From contig JAQURM010000006.1 in NCBI GenBank assembly GCA_028715605.1, positions 1 to 59,588 on the forward strand: 59,588 bases of DNA, read 5' to 3'. Source of the DNA: Desulfovibrionales bacterium (GTDB taxonomy: Bacteria; Desulfobacterota; QYQD01). The translations under genes were made by a program, and so were the position numbers. Below the pieces are notes generated by a model. That model was not told where the DNA came from. It was given only the letters and a program-made list of their open reading frames with translations, and made no database searches. The number at the start of each line of letters is the position of its first letter. Position 1 is the stretch's first letter. This document shows, in pieces, positions 42,230-52,582 of the stretch.

Positions 42230-43387
42230 ATGGATTATTTCCTGACTGATGAGCAGAAGATGATTGTGGATCTGGCGCGTAAGATAGCCGAAGAAAAGGT
42301 TGTGCCCGTGCGTGCGGAACTGGATGAAAAAGAGGAATTTCCCTGGAAGATAATGGAAGACCTAGCGAAGGCAGACCTCTTCGGAATCTATCTTCCGGAA
42401 AAATACGGTGGATTTGGCGGGGGATGCTTTGAAAACTGTCTGGCTGTGGAACAACTCGGGCGCGCCTGTATTGGCGTAGCCACAACCTTCGCCGCCAGCG
42501 CCCTGGGGGCCCTTCCCATCCTTTTCTTCGGCAGCGAAGAGCAAAAGCAGAAATATCTGCCGGAGATCGCCAGTGGCCGAAAATTGGCGGCCTTCGGCCT
42601 GACGGAGGCCGGGGCAGGAAGCGATGCCGGAGGTATCCGCACCACGGCGACGAAAGACGGCGACGCCTATATTCTAAATGGAACCAAGCAATGGATAACC
42701 AACGGCGGTGAGGCGGAAATCTATACGATAATCGCTCTAACGGATCGAGAAAAAGGGGCGCGGGGAGCAAGCGCCTTCATCGTAGAGAAAGGGGATGCCG
42801 GGTTTAGCTTCGGGAAAAAGGAAAAGAAGATGGGGCTTCGGGCCTCATCTACACGGGAACTTATATTTGACCATTGCCGCATCCCCAAAGGCCGGCTTAT
42901 CGGCCGTGAAGGCATGGGCTTTATAATAGCCATGAAAATCCTTGATCTGGCCAGGCCGGGCATCGGATCCCTGTCCGTCGGCCTGGCGCAAGGGGCTTTG
43001 GATGCCGCTGTGCAATATGCCAAAGAGCGGGTGCAATTCGGTCATCCCATAATCTCGTTCCAGGCCGTGCAGCACATGCTGGCGGATATGGCTACCCAGA
43101 CGGAGGCGGGCCGGGCCCTGGTCTATGCCGTAGCCAGATATATAGACAGTAACCCCAAAGATATAAGTAAGGTCTCGGCCATGGCCAAGCTCTTTCCCAG
43201 TGATGCGGCCATGCAGGTGACCACTGATGCGGTCCAGGTCTTTGGCGGCTATGGTTACATGAAGGACTATCCCGTGGAGAAGATGATGCGGGACGCCAAA
43301 ATACTTCAGATTTATGAAGGAACCAACCAGATCCAACGCAGTGTCATTGGCCAGGCACTGAATAAGGAATATAGCCGCACTAAGTAA
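42230..43387 (+). CDS. acyl-CoA dehydrogenase
   Basis: 385 residues, the short-chain acyl-CoA dehydrogenase fold. FAD and substrate motifs are FGLTEAGAGSDAGGIRTTA, YILNGTKQWITNGG, GYGYMKDYPVEKMMRDAK and the catalytic Glu in QIYEGTNQIQR. It oxidises acyl-CoA and passes electrons to ETF, encoded 225 bases downstream. Being inside a fatty-acid biosynthesis run, between fabH and fabG where fabD usually sits, is unusual. Confidence 0.93.
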   Translation: MDYFLTDEQKMIVDLARKIAEEKVVPVRAELDEKEEFPWKIMEDLAKADLFGIYLPEKYGGFGGGCFENCLAVEQLGRACIGVATTFAASALGALPILFFGSEEQKQKYLPEIASGRKLAAFGLTEAGAGSDAGGIRTTATKDGDAYILNGTKQWITNGGEAEIYTIIALTDREKGARGASAFIVEKGDAGFSFGKKEKKMGLRASSTRELIFDHCRIPKGRLIGREGMGFIIAMKILDLARPGIGSLSVGLAQGALDAAVQYAKERVQFGHPIISFQAVQHMLADMATQTEAGRALVYAVARYIDSNPKDISKVSAMAKLFPSDAAMQVTTDAVQVFGGYGYMKDYPVEKMMRDAKILQIYEGTNQIQRSVIGQALNKEYSRTK

Positions 43388-43552
43388 AGCTCAAAGCTGA
43401 AGGCTGAAAGCCAAAAAGAATGACAAAGTTCAAAGCTCGAAGTTCAAAACGTCACTGGTCATTGGTTAAGTTGGAGGATGGATCACTTTTACCAGTGACA
43501 AATGACTATTGACTAATGACTAGTTCCCGCCGCGCTGCGCGCGCCGGGAACG
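43388..43552. repeat. intergenic repeat block with strong GC hairpin
   Basis: AAAGCTGAAGGCTGAAAGCC-type and actggtcattggttaag/aatgactattgactaatgac segments are short quasi-repeats, followed by a GC-rich hairpin (cccgccgcgc.../...gcgccggg, 43523-43551). The block separates the dehydrogenase from etfB. Confidence 0.55.
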
Positions 43553-43612
43553 GTCTTCGGCGTATCCGGCTTAGGATTCAGAATTCGGGATTTACTTTAG
43601 GAGAAATATTAA

Positions 43613-44395
43613 ATGGACATCGTAGTCTGCATAAAACAGGTTCCAAATTCGGCCCATGTCCGTATTGATCCTGAGACCAAAGCCCTGGTACGGGAGGGGG
43701 TAGAAAGCATTGTCAATCCCTATGACATGCACGCCCTCGAGGCCGGATTGAGTCTTAAGGAACGTTATGGAGGAAAGGTAACGGTATTAACCATGGGCCC
43801 GCCCCAGGCTGAAACGGCGCTCAGGGAGGCCCTTTCCTGTGGCGCTGATGAGGCCGTGCTCCTTTCCGATCGGGCCTTTGCCGGTTCTGATACCTGGGCT
43901 ACTACCTATATCCTATCTCTGGGCATTGAAAAGATCGGCCATTTTGATTTGATTATTTGCGGAAAACAGGCTATAGATGGGGACACAGCTCAGGTCGGCC
44001 CCGGTCTCGCTGAGCGTTTAAATCTTCCTTATGTTACCTATGTGCGGCGGATAGAATTCGTGGAAAACGGCGCCATGCGTGTGCAAAGGCTGATGGACAG
44101 TGGATACGACGTGCTTGACCTGCCCCTGCCGGCCCTTTTAACCGTGGTCAAAGAGATCAACGAGCCTCGTCTTCCTACGCTTAAGGCCAAGATAAGGGCC
44201 AAGAATCAGCAGATTCCCGTTTATGGGGCCAAAGAGCTTGGCGCTGATGAAAAGAAGATCGGTCTGGCTGGATCATTTACCGAGGTAACCGAGATTTTTG
44301 CCCCGAAATGGGATAGAAAGCGCCTGATGATCGAAGGCCCGGTCGAGGAACAGGTAGAGATTTTGCTTAAAAATATTAAACAGATTAGGTATTAA
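43613..44395 (+). CDS. etfB: electron transfer flavoprotein beta subunit
   Basis: 260 residues. It starts MDIVVCIKQVPNSAHVRIDP and has the EtfB AMP/FAD-site region GKQAIDGDTAQVGPGLAE and LPALLTVVKEINEPRLPTLK, all diagnostic. It forms the heterodimer with EtfA. It is 10 bases upstream of etfA. Confidence 0.95.
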   Translation: MDIVVCIKQVPNSAHVRIDPETKALVREGVESIVNPYDMHALEAGLSLKERYGGKVTVLTMGPPQAETALREALSCGADEAVLLSDRAFAGSDTWATTYILSLGIEKIGHFDLIICGKQAIDGDTAQVGPGLAERLNLPYVTYVRRIEFVENGAMRVQRLMDSGYDVLDLPLPALLTVVKEINEPRLPTLKAKIRAKNQQIPVYGAKELGADEKKIGLAGSFTEVTEIFAPKWDRKRLMIEGPVEEQVEILLKNIKQIRY

Positions 44396-44405
44396 ATATC
44401 AATAT

Positions 44406-45602
44406 ATGAGCATAAGAATAGACCAGGATAAATGCACCGGTTGCGGAACTTGCGTTGAATCCTGCCCCTATGAGGCTATTACCCTGGAAAATGGCATAGC
44501 CAGAGTCGGCGATGCCTGTGTCCTTTGTGGAATCTGTGCGGATAACTGTGAGGCCGGAGCTATTGTTATTGAACGGGCCCGGGATATGGCCGGGGAAGAC
44601 CTTAAGTCCTACCGTGGCGTGTGCATTTTTGCCGAGCAGGGATATGGAAAGATGCACTCCGTCTCCTATGAACTTCTTGGTGTCGGTCGGCGCTTGGCTG
44701 ACGATTTGGGGGTAGAATTAGTCGCAGTCCTGTTGGGTCACAATGTCACGAATATGGCGGATGAACTGGCCGCCTATGGAGCTGATAAGATATATGTGAT
44801 CGATCATCCGGAGCTGGCCTGTTACAGCGACGATGCCTATGGCAATGTCCTGGTGGATGTCATCCGGCAGTGTCGGCCGGAGATCTTCCTGGGAGGGGCT
44901 ACAGCTATCGGCCGTTCGCTTATTCCCCGCGTGGCTACCATGCTCGGCGTCGGCCTTACTGCAGATTGCACAGAACTGTCTATACGTAAGGAAGACCGGT
45001 TATTGCTCCAGACCCGGCCAGCCTTTGGCGGGAATGTTATGGCTACCATTGTCTGCCCCAGATCGCGGCCCCAGATGGCCACGGTCCGGCCCAAGGTGAT
45101 GAAGAAGGGGGATTACACCCCCGGTCGGAGGGCCGAAGTCATTTCTGTTACTCCCGGTTCGGACCGGGTGCGTTCCCGTGTACGCCTGGTAAATTCGGTT
45201 AAGGAAGAGACCGATCTGGTCAATGTGGCGGAGGCTGATGTTATAGTCACCGGGGGAAGGGGCCTGAAAAACGCGGAAAATTTTGCCTTGCTGCACGAAC
45301 TGGCCAGACAACTGGCCGGCGCTGTTGGAGCCACACGGGCCGCAGTGGATGAGGGATGGATATCTTATGCCCATCAAATAGGACAGACAGGGAAGACCGT
45401 CAGTCCCAAGCTTTATATCGCCTGCGGGGTGTCGGGAGCGGTACAGCATTTGGTAGGTATGCAATCTTCAGATATCATCGTGGCTATTAACAGTGATCCT
45501 GGCGCCCCTATTTTTGATGTAGCTACCTATGGGATAGTCGGGGACCTCTTTGAGATTATTCCGGCGTTAACCAAGAGACTTAAGGAGTCATCAAGCTCAT
45601 GA
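44406..45602 (+). CDS. etfA: electron transfer flavoprotein alpha subunit with N-terminal ferredoxin domain
   Basis: 398 residues. Residues 1-60 hold two [4Fe-4S] motifs, CTGCGTCVESCP and CVLCGICADNC. The EtfA N-terminal alpha/beta domain follows (about 70-270), then the FAD domain with GGRGLKNAENF, AAVDEGWISYAHQIGQTGKTVSP, YIACGVSGAVQHL and INSDPGAPIFDVATYGIVGD. The ferredoxin extension, found in several anaerobes, suggests electron exchange with ferredoxin or a membrane oxidoreductase. The stop overlaps the fabG ATG by 4 bases. Confidence 0.94.
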   Translation: MSIRIDQDKCTGCGTCVESCPYEAITLENGIARVGDACVLCGICADNCEAGAIVIERARDMAGEDLKSYRGVCIFAEQGYGKMHSVSYELLGVGRRLADDLGVELVAVLLGHNVTNMADELAAYGADKIYVIDHPELACYSDDAYGNVLVDVIRQCRPEIFLGGATAIGRSLIPRVATMLGVGLTADCTELSIRKEDRLLLQTRPAFGGNVMATIVCPRSRPQMATVRPKVMKKGDYTPGRRAEVISVTPGSDRVRSRVRLVNSVKEETDLVNVAEADVIVTGGRGLKNAENFALLHELARQLAGAVGATRAAVDEGWISYAHQIGQTGKTVSPKLYIACGVSGAVQHLVGMQSSDIIVAINSDPGAPIFDVATYGIVGDLFEIIPALTKRLKESSSS

Positions 45603-46345
45603 GCTTCCAGGGGAAGGTGGCGATAGTCACGGGTGGATCAAGAGGTATCGGCCGGGCCATAGCCCTGCGTCTGGGAGGCCTCGGCGCAAGGGTGCTCATA
45701 AATTATACGGCCAATGAAAAGGCGGCCATCGAGGTTAAAGAGGCCATTGAAAAGGGTGGCGGCACAGCCAGCATTCATTGCTTTAATGTCTCTTCTTATC
45801 AAGCGGCGCAGGATTTCTTCGGCCAGGCGCTTGAGGAATTGGGACGTATCGATATACTGGTAAATAATGCCGGGATTACCTGCGATGGACTGTTGGTACG
45901 CATGAAGGAAGAAGACTGGGACCGTGTCCTGGACGTCAACCTGAAGGGCGCCTTTAATTGTATTCGTGCTGTGGCCAGGGCCATGATGAAACAACGGACC
46001 GGCCGCATAATTAATATTTCTTCCGTGATCGGGGCCATGGGTAATGCCGGACAGGCCAATTATGCCGCTTCCAAGGCCGGGTTGATGGGGCTCACCCGCT
46101 CCGTAGCCAGGGAGCTGGCCCCGCGCGGTATCTGCGTGAATGCCATAGCCCCGGGTTATATTGAAAGTGATATGACCGCAGCTATACCCGAGGAGATAAA
46201 AAAGTCTTTATCCGCCCAGATACCTTTGGGCAGGCTGGGCACACCCGAAGATATAGCCGATATAGTGGAATTTTTGTCCTTAGATAAGGCCGGCTACATA
46301 ACCGGACAGGTCATACATGTGAATGGCGGCATGTTTATGGGATAA
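45599..46345 (+). CDS. fabG: 3-oxoacyl-ACP reductase
   Basis: 248 residues, SDR fold. NAD(P) motif [30 protein letters not shown], catalytic Ser in [14 protein letters not shown] and YAASKAG (YxxxK), then the C-terminal INGGMFM-like VNGGMFMG. It reduces ketoacyl-ACP in chain elongation. It is translationally coupled to etfA. Confidence 0.94.
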   Translation: MSFQGKVAIVTGGSRGIGRAIALRLGGLGARVLINYTANEKAAIEVKEAIEKGGGTASIHCFNVSSYQAAQDFFGQALEELGRIDILVNNAGITCDGLLVRMKEEDWDRVLDVNLKGAFNCIRAVARAMMKQRTGRIINISSVIGAMGNAGQANYAASKAGLMGLTRSVARELAPRGICVNAIAPGYIESDMTAAIPEEIKKSLSAQIPLGRLGTPEDIADIVEFLSLDKAGYITGQVIHVNGGMFMG

Positions 46346-46389
46346 ATTTATCCTTATTAATATTCGAAAATACAGGGAGGAAAAATAAT

Positions 46390-46623
46390 ATGTCTGTGCA
46401 GGATCAGGTAATAGAGATTATTGCTAATCAGTTGAGCGTAGCCAAAGAGGAGGTTACCCCTAAGGCCTCTTTTGTTGACGATCTCGGCGCTGATTCATTA
46501 GACTTGGTAGAGTTGGTAATGGCTATGGAGGAGAAATTTGGCGTCGACATCGCGGACGAAGATGCGGAGAAGATGAAGACTGTCCAGGATGCCGTCAATT
46601 ATATCCAGGCACAGCAGAAATAA
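46390..46623 (+). CDS. acpP: acyl carrier protein
   Basis: 77 residues, acidic. The phosphopantetheine Ser is in [16 protein letters not shown] (DSL motif). The preceding GGAGGA is an ideal ribosome site. It lies between fabG and fabF, its standard place. Confidence 0.97.
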   Translation: MSVQDQVIEIIANQLSVAKEEVTPKASFVDDLGADSLDLVELVMAMEEKFGVDIADEDAEKMKTVQDAVNYIQAQQK

Positions 46624-46721
46624 TAAATTAGACGGCCCGGCAATCAGTGGTCTTTTGGGGCTTCTTTGCCTTGGCTGACCGTTGGGGACGATGGCCGAAT
46701 ACTTACAGGTGGAGTGGTGTC

Positions 46722-47963
46722 TTGAAGCGAAGAGTGGCGGTTACTGGTTTGGGGTTGATTACTCCCCTTGGCATCGGGGTAAAAGAATCCTGGCCGGCGG
46801 CATTGGCAGGAAAATCCGGAGTAGGGGAGATCACACGCTTTGATACCAGGGATTTTTCGACAAAGATCGCGGGGGAAGTCAAAGGCTTTAATCCTGAAGA
46901 CTTTATACCCAAGAAACTGATCAGGCGCATGGATCTGTTCATCCAATATGGCATTGCTGCGGCCAGTATGGCCGTTGAAGATGCCAATCTGGTCATCAGT
47001 GAAGGGAATGCAACCCGCGTGGGGGTGCTCACCGGCAGCGGACTCGGCGGATTAGGGACAATCGAAGAATATCACGGCGTCCTTTCAAATGAAGGCCCGC
47101 GGCGAGTCACACCGTTTTTTATTCCCATGGTTATCCCTAATATGGCCTGTGGCCACATATCAATACTCTATGGCGCCAAAGGGCCCAATATCTCTGTGAC
47201 TACGGCCTGCGCGGCCGGCTCGCACGCTATAGGCGAGGCGTTCAGGATAGTTCAGGGCGGTGCGGCAGATGTTATGATCTGCGGGGGTGTGGAGTCGGTA
47301 ATTACCCCGCTCACGGTGGCTGGTTTTAGTTCTATGAAGGCCCTCTCCGCTCGAAATAATGACCCTGCCGCAGCCTCCAGGCCTTTTGAAAAAGACCGGG
47401 ACGGATTTATTATCGGCGAGGGCAGCGGTATGATTATCTTGGAAGACCTCGATACTGCCTTAAATCGCGGGGCGAAAATATATGCGGAGATCGTCGGATA
47501 TGGCTTAAATAGCGATGCCTACCACATGACCGCGCCTGCGCCGAGCGGGGAAGGCGCAGCCAGATGTATGCAGCTCGCCCTGGATGATGCCGGCCTTTCT
47601 CACCAGGACATTGATTATATCAACGCCCATGGCACATCGACCTCCCTTAACGATTTCATGGAAACTTTAGCTATAAAGAGCGTGTTTAAGGAGCGAAGCC
47701 AAAGTGTCCCGGTCAGTTCGACTAAATCTATGACCGGCCATCTTTTAGGCGGGGCCGGTGGCGTTGAGGCGGTTTTCTGTGTCTTGTCTATTGTAGATGG
47801 CGTAGTGCCCCCGACTATAAACTATGTAACGCCGGATCCGGAGTGCGACCTGGACTACGTGCCCAACCAGGCACGCAAGGTAGAAGTCAAGACAGCCATG
47901 TCTAATTCCTTTGGGTTCGGAGGCACAAACGCCGTTATCATCTTTAAAAAATTCGAGGAATAA
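46722..47963 (+). CDS. fabF: 3-oxoacyl-ACP synthase II
   Basis: 413 residues from TTG 46722 (GGTGGAG 7 bases before); the in-frame ATG at 46647 adds 25 residues outside the family. It begins KRRVAVTGLGLITPLG. Catalytic Cys is in TTACAAGSHAIGEAF, His in NAHGTSTSLND and SMTGHLLGGAGGVEA, and the C-terminal FGFGGTNAVIIF is conserved. Confidence 0.94.
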   Translation: MKRRVAVTGLGLITPLGIGVKESWPAALAGKSGVGEITRFDTRDFSTKIAGEVKGFNPEDFIPKKLIRRMDLFIQYGIAAASMAVEDANLVISEGNATRVGVLTGSGLGGLGTIEEYHGVLSNEGPRRVTPFFIPMVIPNMACGHISILYGAKGPNISVTTACAAGSHAIGEAFRIVQGGAADVMICGGVESVITPLTVAGFSSMKALSARNNDPAAASRPFEKDRDGFIIGEGSGMIILEDLDTALNRGAKIYAEIVGYGLNSDAYHMTAPAPSGEGAARCMQLALDDAGLSHQDIDYINAHGTSTSLNDFMETLAIKSVFKERSQSVPVSSTKSMTGHLLGGAGGVEAVFCVLSIVDGVVPPTINYVTPDPECDLDYVPNQARKVEVKTAMSNSFGFGGTNAVIIFKKFEE

Positions 47964-47964
47964 A

Positions 47965-48420
47965 ATGGAAGTGGCACTGGGTTGTGACCATGGCGGCTAC
48001 GCCTTGAAAGGGCCGATAAGGCAATATTTGGCGTCAAATGGCATCTCTTGCTGTGATGTAGGCGCCGATAGCGAAGACTCGGTCGACTATCCTGTTTATG
48101 GGATGAAAGTTGCTAAACTGGTCTCCAGCGGCGAATGCCAGCGCGGAATTTTGCTCTGCGGCAGCGGAATAGGCATGTCTATTGTGGCCAATCGCCTGCC
48201 CGGGGTTCGGGCCGCCCTGTGCCATGACATTTACACGGCGCGCCTGAGCCGCCAGCATAACGATGCCAACGTATTGGTCCTGGGGGCCAGGATTATTGGA
48301 CCGGGGCTGGCCATGGAGATCGTTAAAACGTGGTTTGAAACGGAGTTTGAGGGTGGCCGGCATAAGAGACGCATTGATTTGATAGATAAGCTTGCCGGGG
48401 AAGAGAAGCTTAAAGCTTAA
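47965..48420 (+). CDS. rpiB: ribose 5-phosphate isomerase B
   Basis: 151 residues. CDHGGYALK opens the protein, with the anion hole [13 protein letters not shown] and catalytic Cys in [23 protein letters not shown] (cited in part: [16 protein letters not shown]). The start follows the fabF stop by one base. Interconverts ribose-5-P and ribulose-5-P; ribulose-5-P is also a riboflavin precursor, fitting the rib genes downstream. Confidence 0.93.
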   Translation: MEVALGCDHGGYALKGPIRQYLASNGISCCDVGADSEDSVDYPVYGMKVAKLVSSGECQRGILLCGSGIGMSIVANRLPGVRAALCHDIYTARLSRQHNDANVLVLGARIIGPGLAMEIVKTWFETEFEGGRHKRRIDLIDKLAGEEKLKA

Positions 48421-48472
48421 GGCGAAAAGTTCGTCCGCTTACAGCGGACGATGGTTAGGGGTTATAACGAGC

Positions 48473-49744
48473 ATGTCGTATTTGAAGAATACCGATCCTG
48501 AGATATTCAACGTCCTCCAACTTGAACTTGAGAGGCAGACTCATAAGCTGGAGATGGTGGCCTCAGAAAATTTTGTCAGTGAAGCCGTCCTGGAGGCACA
48601 GGGAAGTATTTTAACGAACAAGTATGCCGAGGGTTATCCGGGCCGGCGGTATTACGGCGGTTGCGAGTACGTAGATGTGGCCGAGAATCTGGCCATATCG
48701 CGGGCCAAAGAGATATTCGGTGCTGAATACGTTAATGTCCAGGCCCACTCCGGCACTCAGGCCAACATGGCCATCTATTTCGGGTTTCTTGAACCCGGAG
48801 ACACCGTGTTAGGTATGGATCTGGCGCATGGCGGCCATTTATCCCATGGCAGCCCGGTGAATTTTTCCGGCCGATTTTATAACATAGTCTCATATGGGGT
48901 AAGCAGGGAAACCGAGACCATAGATTATGAAGAGGTAAGAAGACTGGCCCTGCAATACAAACCCAAAATGATTATTTCCGGGGCCAGCGCCTATTCGCGG
49001 GTAATTGATTTTGCCGCCTTTCGCTCGATTGCGGATACAATTGGGGCCTATCTGATGGTAGATATGGCCCATATCGCCGGCCTGGTCGCGGCCGGTGTGC
49101 ATCCTTCACCGGTACCCTATGCCGATTTTGTCACCTCGACTACCCATAAGACACTGCGGGGGCCGCGTGGAGGTCTTATTCTGGCCAGGGAAAAATATGG
49201 GAAAAAACTTAACAGCCAGATATTTCCGGGTATCCAGGGCGGGCCGCTTATGCACACTATTGCAGCCAAGGCGGTGGCCTTCAAGGAGGCGTTAAGTCCT
49301 TCCTTTAGATCCTATCAGGAACAGATTGTGAAAAATGCCCGGACCCTGGCTACGGTTCTTCAGCAGGATGGTTATCGTTTAGTCTCCGGAGGTACAGACA
49401 ACCACCTTATGCTGGTTGACCTGACTGTCCGGGGAATAACCGGTAAAGACGCAGAAATAGCCCTGGATGAAGCCGGTATTACGGTGAATAAAAATGCCAT
49501 ACCCTTTGATACAAAAGGGCCGCAGATAACCAGCGGCATACGCGTTGGGACGCCGGCCGTAACCAGCCGGGGCATGAGAGAAGAAGAGATGACTGCTATA
49601 GGTCGTCTTATGACGCGTGTCATGGGCAATCTGGCCAGTGAGAAGGTGCGCCGGGAGGTACGGCACGAAGTGCGCGGCCTTTGCGAGCGGTTTCCATTAT
49701 ATCCGGGCCTGTGGTCCGCATACGGCGGACAGAAAAAGGGCTGA
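48473..49744 (+). CDS. glyA: serine hydroxymethyltransferase
   Basis: 423 residues from ATG 48473. [32 protein letters not shown], the PLP lysine in [14 protein letters not shown], and [10 protein letters not shown] are all diagnostic. It transfers the one-carbon unit from serine to tetrahydrofolate. A perfect short hairpin, tcgtccgct-tac-agcggacga, lies in the rpiB-glyA gap (48431-48451). Confidence 0.95.
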   Translation: MSYLKNTDPEIFNVLQLELERQTHKLEMVASENFVSEAVLEAQGSILTNKYAEGYPGRRYYGGCEYVDVAENLAISRAKEIFGAEYVNVQAHSGTQANMAIYFGFLEPGDTVLGMDLAHGGHLSHGSPVNFSGRFYNIVSYGVSRETETIDYEEVRRLALQYKPKMIISGASAYSRVIDFAAFRSIADTIGAYLMVDMAHIAGLVAAGVHPSPVPYADFVTSTTHKTLRGPRGGLILAREKYGKKLNSQIFPGIQGGPLMHTIAAKAVAFKEALSPSFRSYQEQIVKNARTLATVLQQDGYRLVSGGTDNHLMLVDLTVRGITGKDAEIALDEAGITVNKNAIPFDTKGPQITSGIRVGTPAVTSRGMREEEMTAIGRLMTRVMGNLASEKVRREVRHEVRGLCERFPLYPGLWSAYGGQKKG

Positions 49745-49746
49745 AG

Positions 49747-50187
49747 ATGAGCAGGCCGTCATGGGAAGAATACTTTATGAACATTACCTATCTTGTGGCC
49801 GAACGATCCACCTGCCTGCGGCGCAAGGTAGGCGCAGTCCTGGTTAAAGACAAGCGCATCCTGGCCACGGGTTACAACGGAGCACCTTCCGGGCTTAAGC
49901 ATTGCCTGGATATAGGTTGTCTGCGCGAAAAAGAAGGCATCCCCTCCGGTGAACGGCACGAACTCTGTCGCGGACTGCATGCCGAACAGAATGTGATTAT
50001 ACAGGCCGCATATCACGGCATATCCATCGCTGACTCCGCCATCTTTTGTACGAATCTCCCCTGCGTTATCTGCACCAAAATGTTAATCAACGCCGGCGTA
50101 AAATGTATTTTTTACCGTGAAGGCTATGCGGATGCCCTTTCCCGTGATATGCTGGCGGAGGCCGGCATTGACTTGATTCAAATCTAA
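49747..50187 (+). CDS. dCMP deaminase / ComEB-like cytidine-deoxycytidylate deaminase
   Basis: 146 residues from ATG 49747, two bases after the glyA stop. The zinc site is HAEQNVI (His-Ala-Glu) and PCVIC (PCxxC); the [25 protein letters not shown] opening (cited in part: [14 protein letters not shown]) is typical of dCMP deaminases. It provides dUMP for thymidylate synthesis, next to GlyA one-carbon supply. Confidence 0.9.
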   Translation: MSRPSWEEYFMNITYLVAERSTCLRRKVGAVLVKDKRILATGYNGAPSGLKHCLDIGCLREKEGIPSGERHELCRGLHAEQNVIIQAAYHGISIADSAIFCTNLPCVICTKMLINAGVKCIFYREGYADALSRDMLAEAGIDLIQI

Positions 50188-50210
50188 CAGATCACGGAGG
50201 CCTTTCCAAA

Positions 50211-50684
50211 ATGAAATGCCCCTTTTGTGGACACGCGGAAGACAAGGTAATCGACTCCCGGGTCAGCAAGGATAATCTGGTTATCAGACGCCGCAGGGAG
50301 TGTTTTCGCTGCCAGAGCCGGTTTACCACCTATGAGCGGGTTGAGGAATTCATGCCCCTTGTAGTAAAGAAAGACGGGCGGCGGGAGCCTTTTAATCGTA
50401 CGAAGGTTGTCGAAGGACTGAAAAAAGCCTGTGAGAAAAGGCCGATCAGCATTAATCTAATCGAAGAATTTGTGGATGGCCTGGAAAAAACCTTGCAGGA
50501 AATGGGGGAGAAAGAGATCCCATGCTCGGTTATTGGAGAAAAAGTCATGGCCAAATTGCGCGAATGGGATGAGGTGGCATACGTTCGATTTGCCTCGGTC
50601 TATAAGCAGTTTAAGGACTTGGACGAGTTTATGACCGAACTAAAGGGCTTGCTGGCTACCCGCGAGGAAAAAGAGGAAAAATAG
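50211..50684 (+). CDS. nrdR: ribonucleotide reductase regulator NrdR
   Basis: 157 residues. N-terminal zinc ribbon CPFC...C-x-x-C ([26 protein letters not shown]) is followed by an ATP-cone ([21 protein letters not shown]). It represses nrd operons according to ATP/dATP level. Its stop directly abuts the ribD TTG. Confidence 0.96.
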   Translation: MKCPFCGHAEDKVIDSRVSKDNLVIRRRRECFRCQSRFTTYERVEEFMPLVVKKDGRREPFNRTKVVEGLKKACEKRPISINLIEEFVDGLEKTLQEMGEKEIPCSVIGEKVMAKLREWDEVAYVRFASVYKQFKDLDEFMTELKGLLATREEKEEK

Positions 50685-51791
50685 TTGGCAGAAAACGCTG
50701 ACGAAAAGTATATGCGGCTTGCCCTGACCCTTGCCTCAAAGGGGCGGGGACGCACTTCGCCTAATCCCCTGGTCGGAGCGGTTATTGTCAAGGATAACAG
50801 GATAGCCGGCCAGGGATACCACAAAAAGGCAGGGGAACCCCATGCGGAAATCAATGCCATTTCCGCTGCGGGCGAACTTACGCAGGGCAGCGCCCTGTAC
50901 GTAAATCTTGAGCCATGCAATCACCATGGCCGCACGCCTCCCTGTACGCAGGCGATCCTGACGGCAGGGATACGGCGCGTGGTCGTCGGCATGCCTGATC
51001 CCAATCCCGATGTAAAGGGGGGCGGAATCGGGTTTCTGCGGTCACACGGGGTGAAAGTAGAATGCGGCATCCTGGAAAAAGAGTGCCTTCGGCTGAATGA
51101 GGCCTTTATCAAGTATGTCACTGTGAAAAGGCCCTTTGTTATCATGAAGGCGGCGGCCAGTATGGACGGCAAGATTGCTACCCGAAGCGGGGATGCCAGA
51201 TGGATTACCGGTGAAAGGGCACGCCGTTTTGTGCACCGTCTGAGAAATGAGGTTGACGCCATCCTGGTAGGCGCTGGAACAGTTATAAAAGACAATCCCA
51301 TGTTGACTACACGGCTCGGACAAAAAAGAGGCAGGGATCCGTTGCGGGTAATACTGGACTCCGGGCTAAAAATTCCCCTCACTGCCAGGATATTTAACCT
51401 GGACTCATCTGCGCAAACTCTCGTAGCTACACTTGACAATGCCTCCGATAGCAAAAAGAGGCGTCTTATAGAAAAAGGCGTAGAGATAATGGCGGTTTCT
51501 ACCAATCAAAGCGGCCTGGACCTTGCAGAGTTGTTGAGTAAATTAGGCAGGAAAGGTATATTAAGCATACTCATTGAAGGCGGGGGGACCGTCTTTGCCT
51601 CAGCTATACAGTCCAGATTGGTGGATAAATTTTATCTCTTTTATGCGCCGATTATTATCGGAGGCACAAAAGCCGTGGACATGGTAGGCGGAGAAGGTGT
51701 AAATCATATAGCAGGGGCCTTTCGGCTTAAGGATATGAAGACAAGAAAGATAGGAGATGACCTTTTAGTTGAGGCCTATCCGGCTGGTTAG
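50685..51791 (+). CDS. ribD: bifunctional riboflavin deaminase/reductase RibD
   Basis: 368 residues from a TTG start abutting the nrdR stop. The deaminase half (1-145) has HAEINAI (zinc ligand) and EPCNHHGRTPPC; the reductase half has MKAAASMDGKIATRSGDA and GAGTVIKDNP. It performs the second and third steps of riboflavin synthesis. The AGAGGAAAAA stretch before TTG is the ribosome site. Confidence 0.94.
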   Translation: MAENADEKYMRLALTLASKGRGRTSPNPLVGAVIVKDNRIAGQGYHKKAGEPHAEINAISAAGELTQGSALYVNLEPCNHHGRTPPCTQAILTAGIRRVVVGMPDPNPDVKGGGIGFLRSHGVKVECGILEKECLRLNEAFIKYVTVKRPFVIMKAAASMDGKIATRSGDARWITGERARRFVHRLRNEVDAILVGAGTVIKDNPMLTTRLGQKRGRDPLRVILDSGLKIPLTARIFNLDSSAQTLVATLDNASDSKKRRLIEKGVEIMAVSTNQSGLDLAELLSKLGRKGILSILIEGGGTVFASAIQSRLVDKFYLFYAPIIIGGTKAVDMVGGEGVNHIAGAFRLKDMKTRKIGDDLLVEAYPAG

Positions 51792-51900
51792 CGCTCAACG
51801 ATCAGCGTTTAGCGATGGGAAGGCAAAATACAAATCCATCCAGAACCTTTTGCGTTAGGGATGAAAACCAATATAAAAGTAACGAATTATAGGTTGAGAA

Positions 51901-52563
51901 ATGTTCACTGGAATCGTAGAGACCCTGGGTACCGTAAGAAAAAAGGCCTCTTCCGGCGAGGGGTTGAGACTTACGATTGAGGTCGATATAAAGTGGTCTG
52001 ACCTGATGCCGGGAGAAAGTATCAGTGTGAACGGGACCTGTCTGACCGCAACAGATTTATCCGGTCCGGTATTTACCGTAGATGTCTCTCCGGAGAGCAT
52101 TCGCCGGACTACCATGGGCCGGATCAATATAGGCGATAAGGTAAACCTGGAAAGGGCATTAAGGCCCACAGATCGCCTGGGCGGTCATATCGTGACCGGA
52201 CATATAGATGCGACCGGAGTTATTCTGAGCCGGCAGGAGCAGGCCGCTTTTACCCTGTTTTCTATCCGGATTCCAAAGGAATTCGCCGGATACGTGATAG
52301 AAAAGGGCTCCATCGCCATAGATGGTATCAGCCTTACAGTAAACGATTGCCATGATTCTTCGTTCTCTGTATCCATCATCCCTTTTACTGCCCGGCACAC
52401 CACTATAGGCCGGCACAAAGTGGGCGATGCCGTTAATATCGAATTTGATATTATCGGTAAGTATGTGGAAAGATTGCTCTCAAGGGGCCGGAACGATAAG
52501 GCCGGGGATGTAGAGAAGGGCAGGATCAGCCGGGAGTTTCTGGCCGAACATGGGATTGTCTAA
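51901..52563 (+). CDS. ribE: riboflavin synthase (alpha chain)
   Basis: 220 residues. It starts [12 protein letters not shown], has two similar lumazine-binding barrels ([10 protein letters not shown] and AIDGISLTV motifs in each half) and ends in a helix used for trimerisation. It dismutates two lumazines to riboflavin. The 109-base gap from ribD contains a TCAGC-type repeat; no FMN riboswitch is seen. Confidence 0.95.
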   Translation: MFTGIVETLGTVRKKASSGEGLRLTIEVDIKWSDLMPGESISVNGTCLTATDLSGPVFTVDVSPESIRRTTMGRINIGDKVNLERALRPTDRLGGHIVTGHIDATGVILSRQEQAAFTLFSIRIPKEFAGYVIEKGSIAIDGISLTVNDCHDSSFSVSIIPFTARHTTIGRHKVGDAVNIEFDIIGKYVERLLSRGRNDKAGDVEKGRISREFLAEHGIV

Positions 52564-52582
52564 GCAAGCTAAGGAGAATAAA

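Noticed and set aside
51792-51900. FMN riboswitch before ribE
   Set aside because: The gap is only 109 bases and lacks the conserved FMN aptamer blocks; it holds a TCAGC-type repeat.
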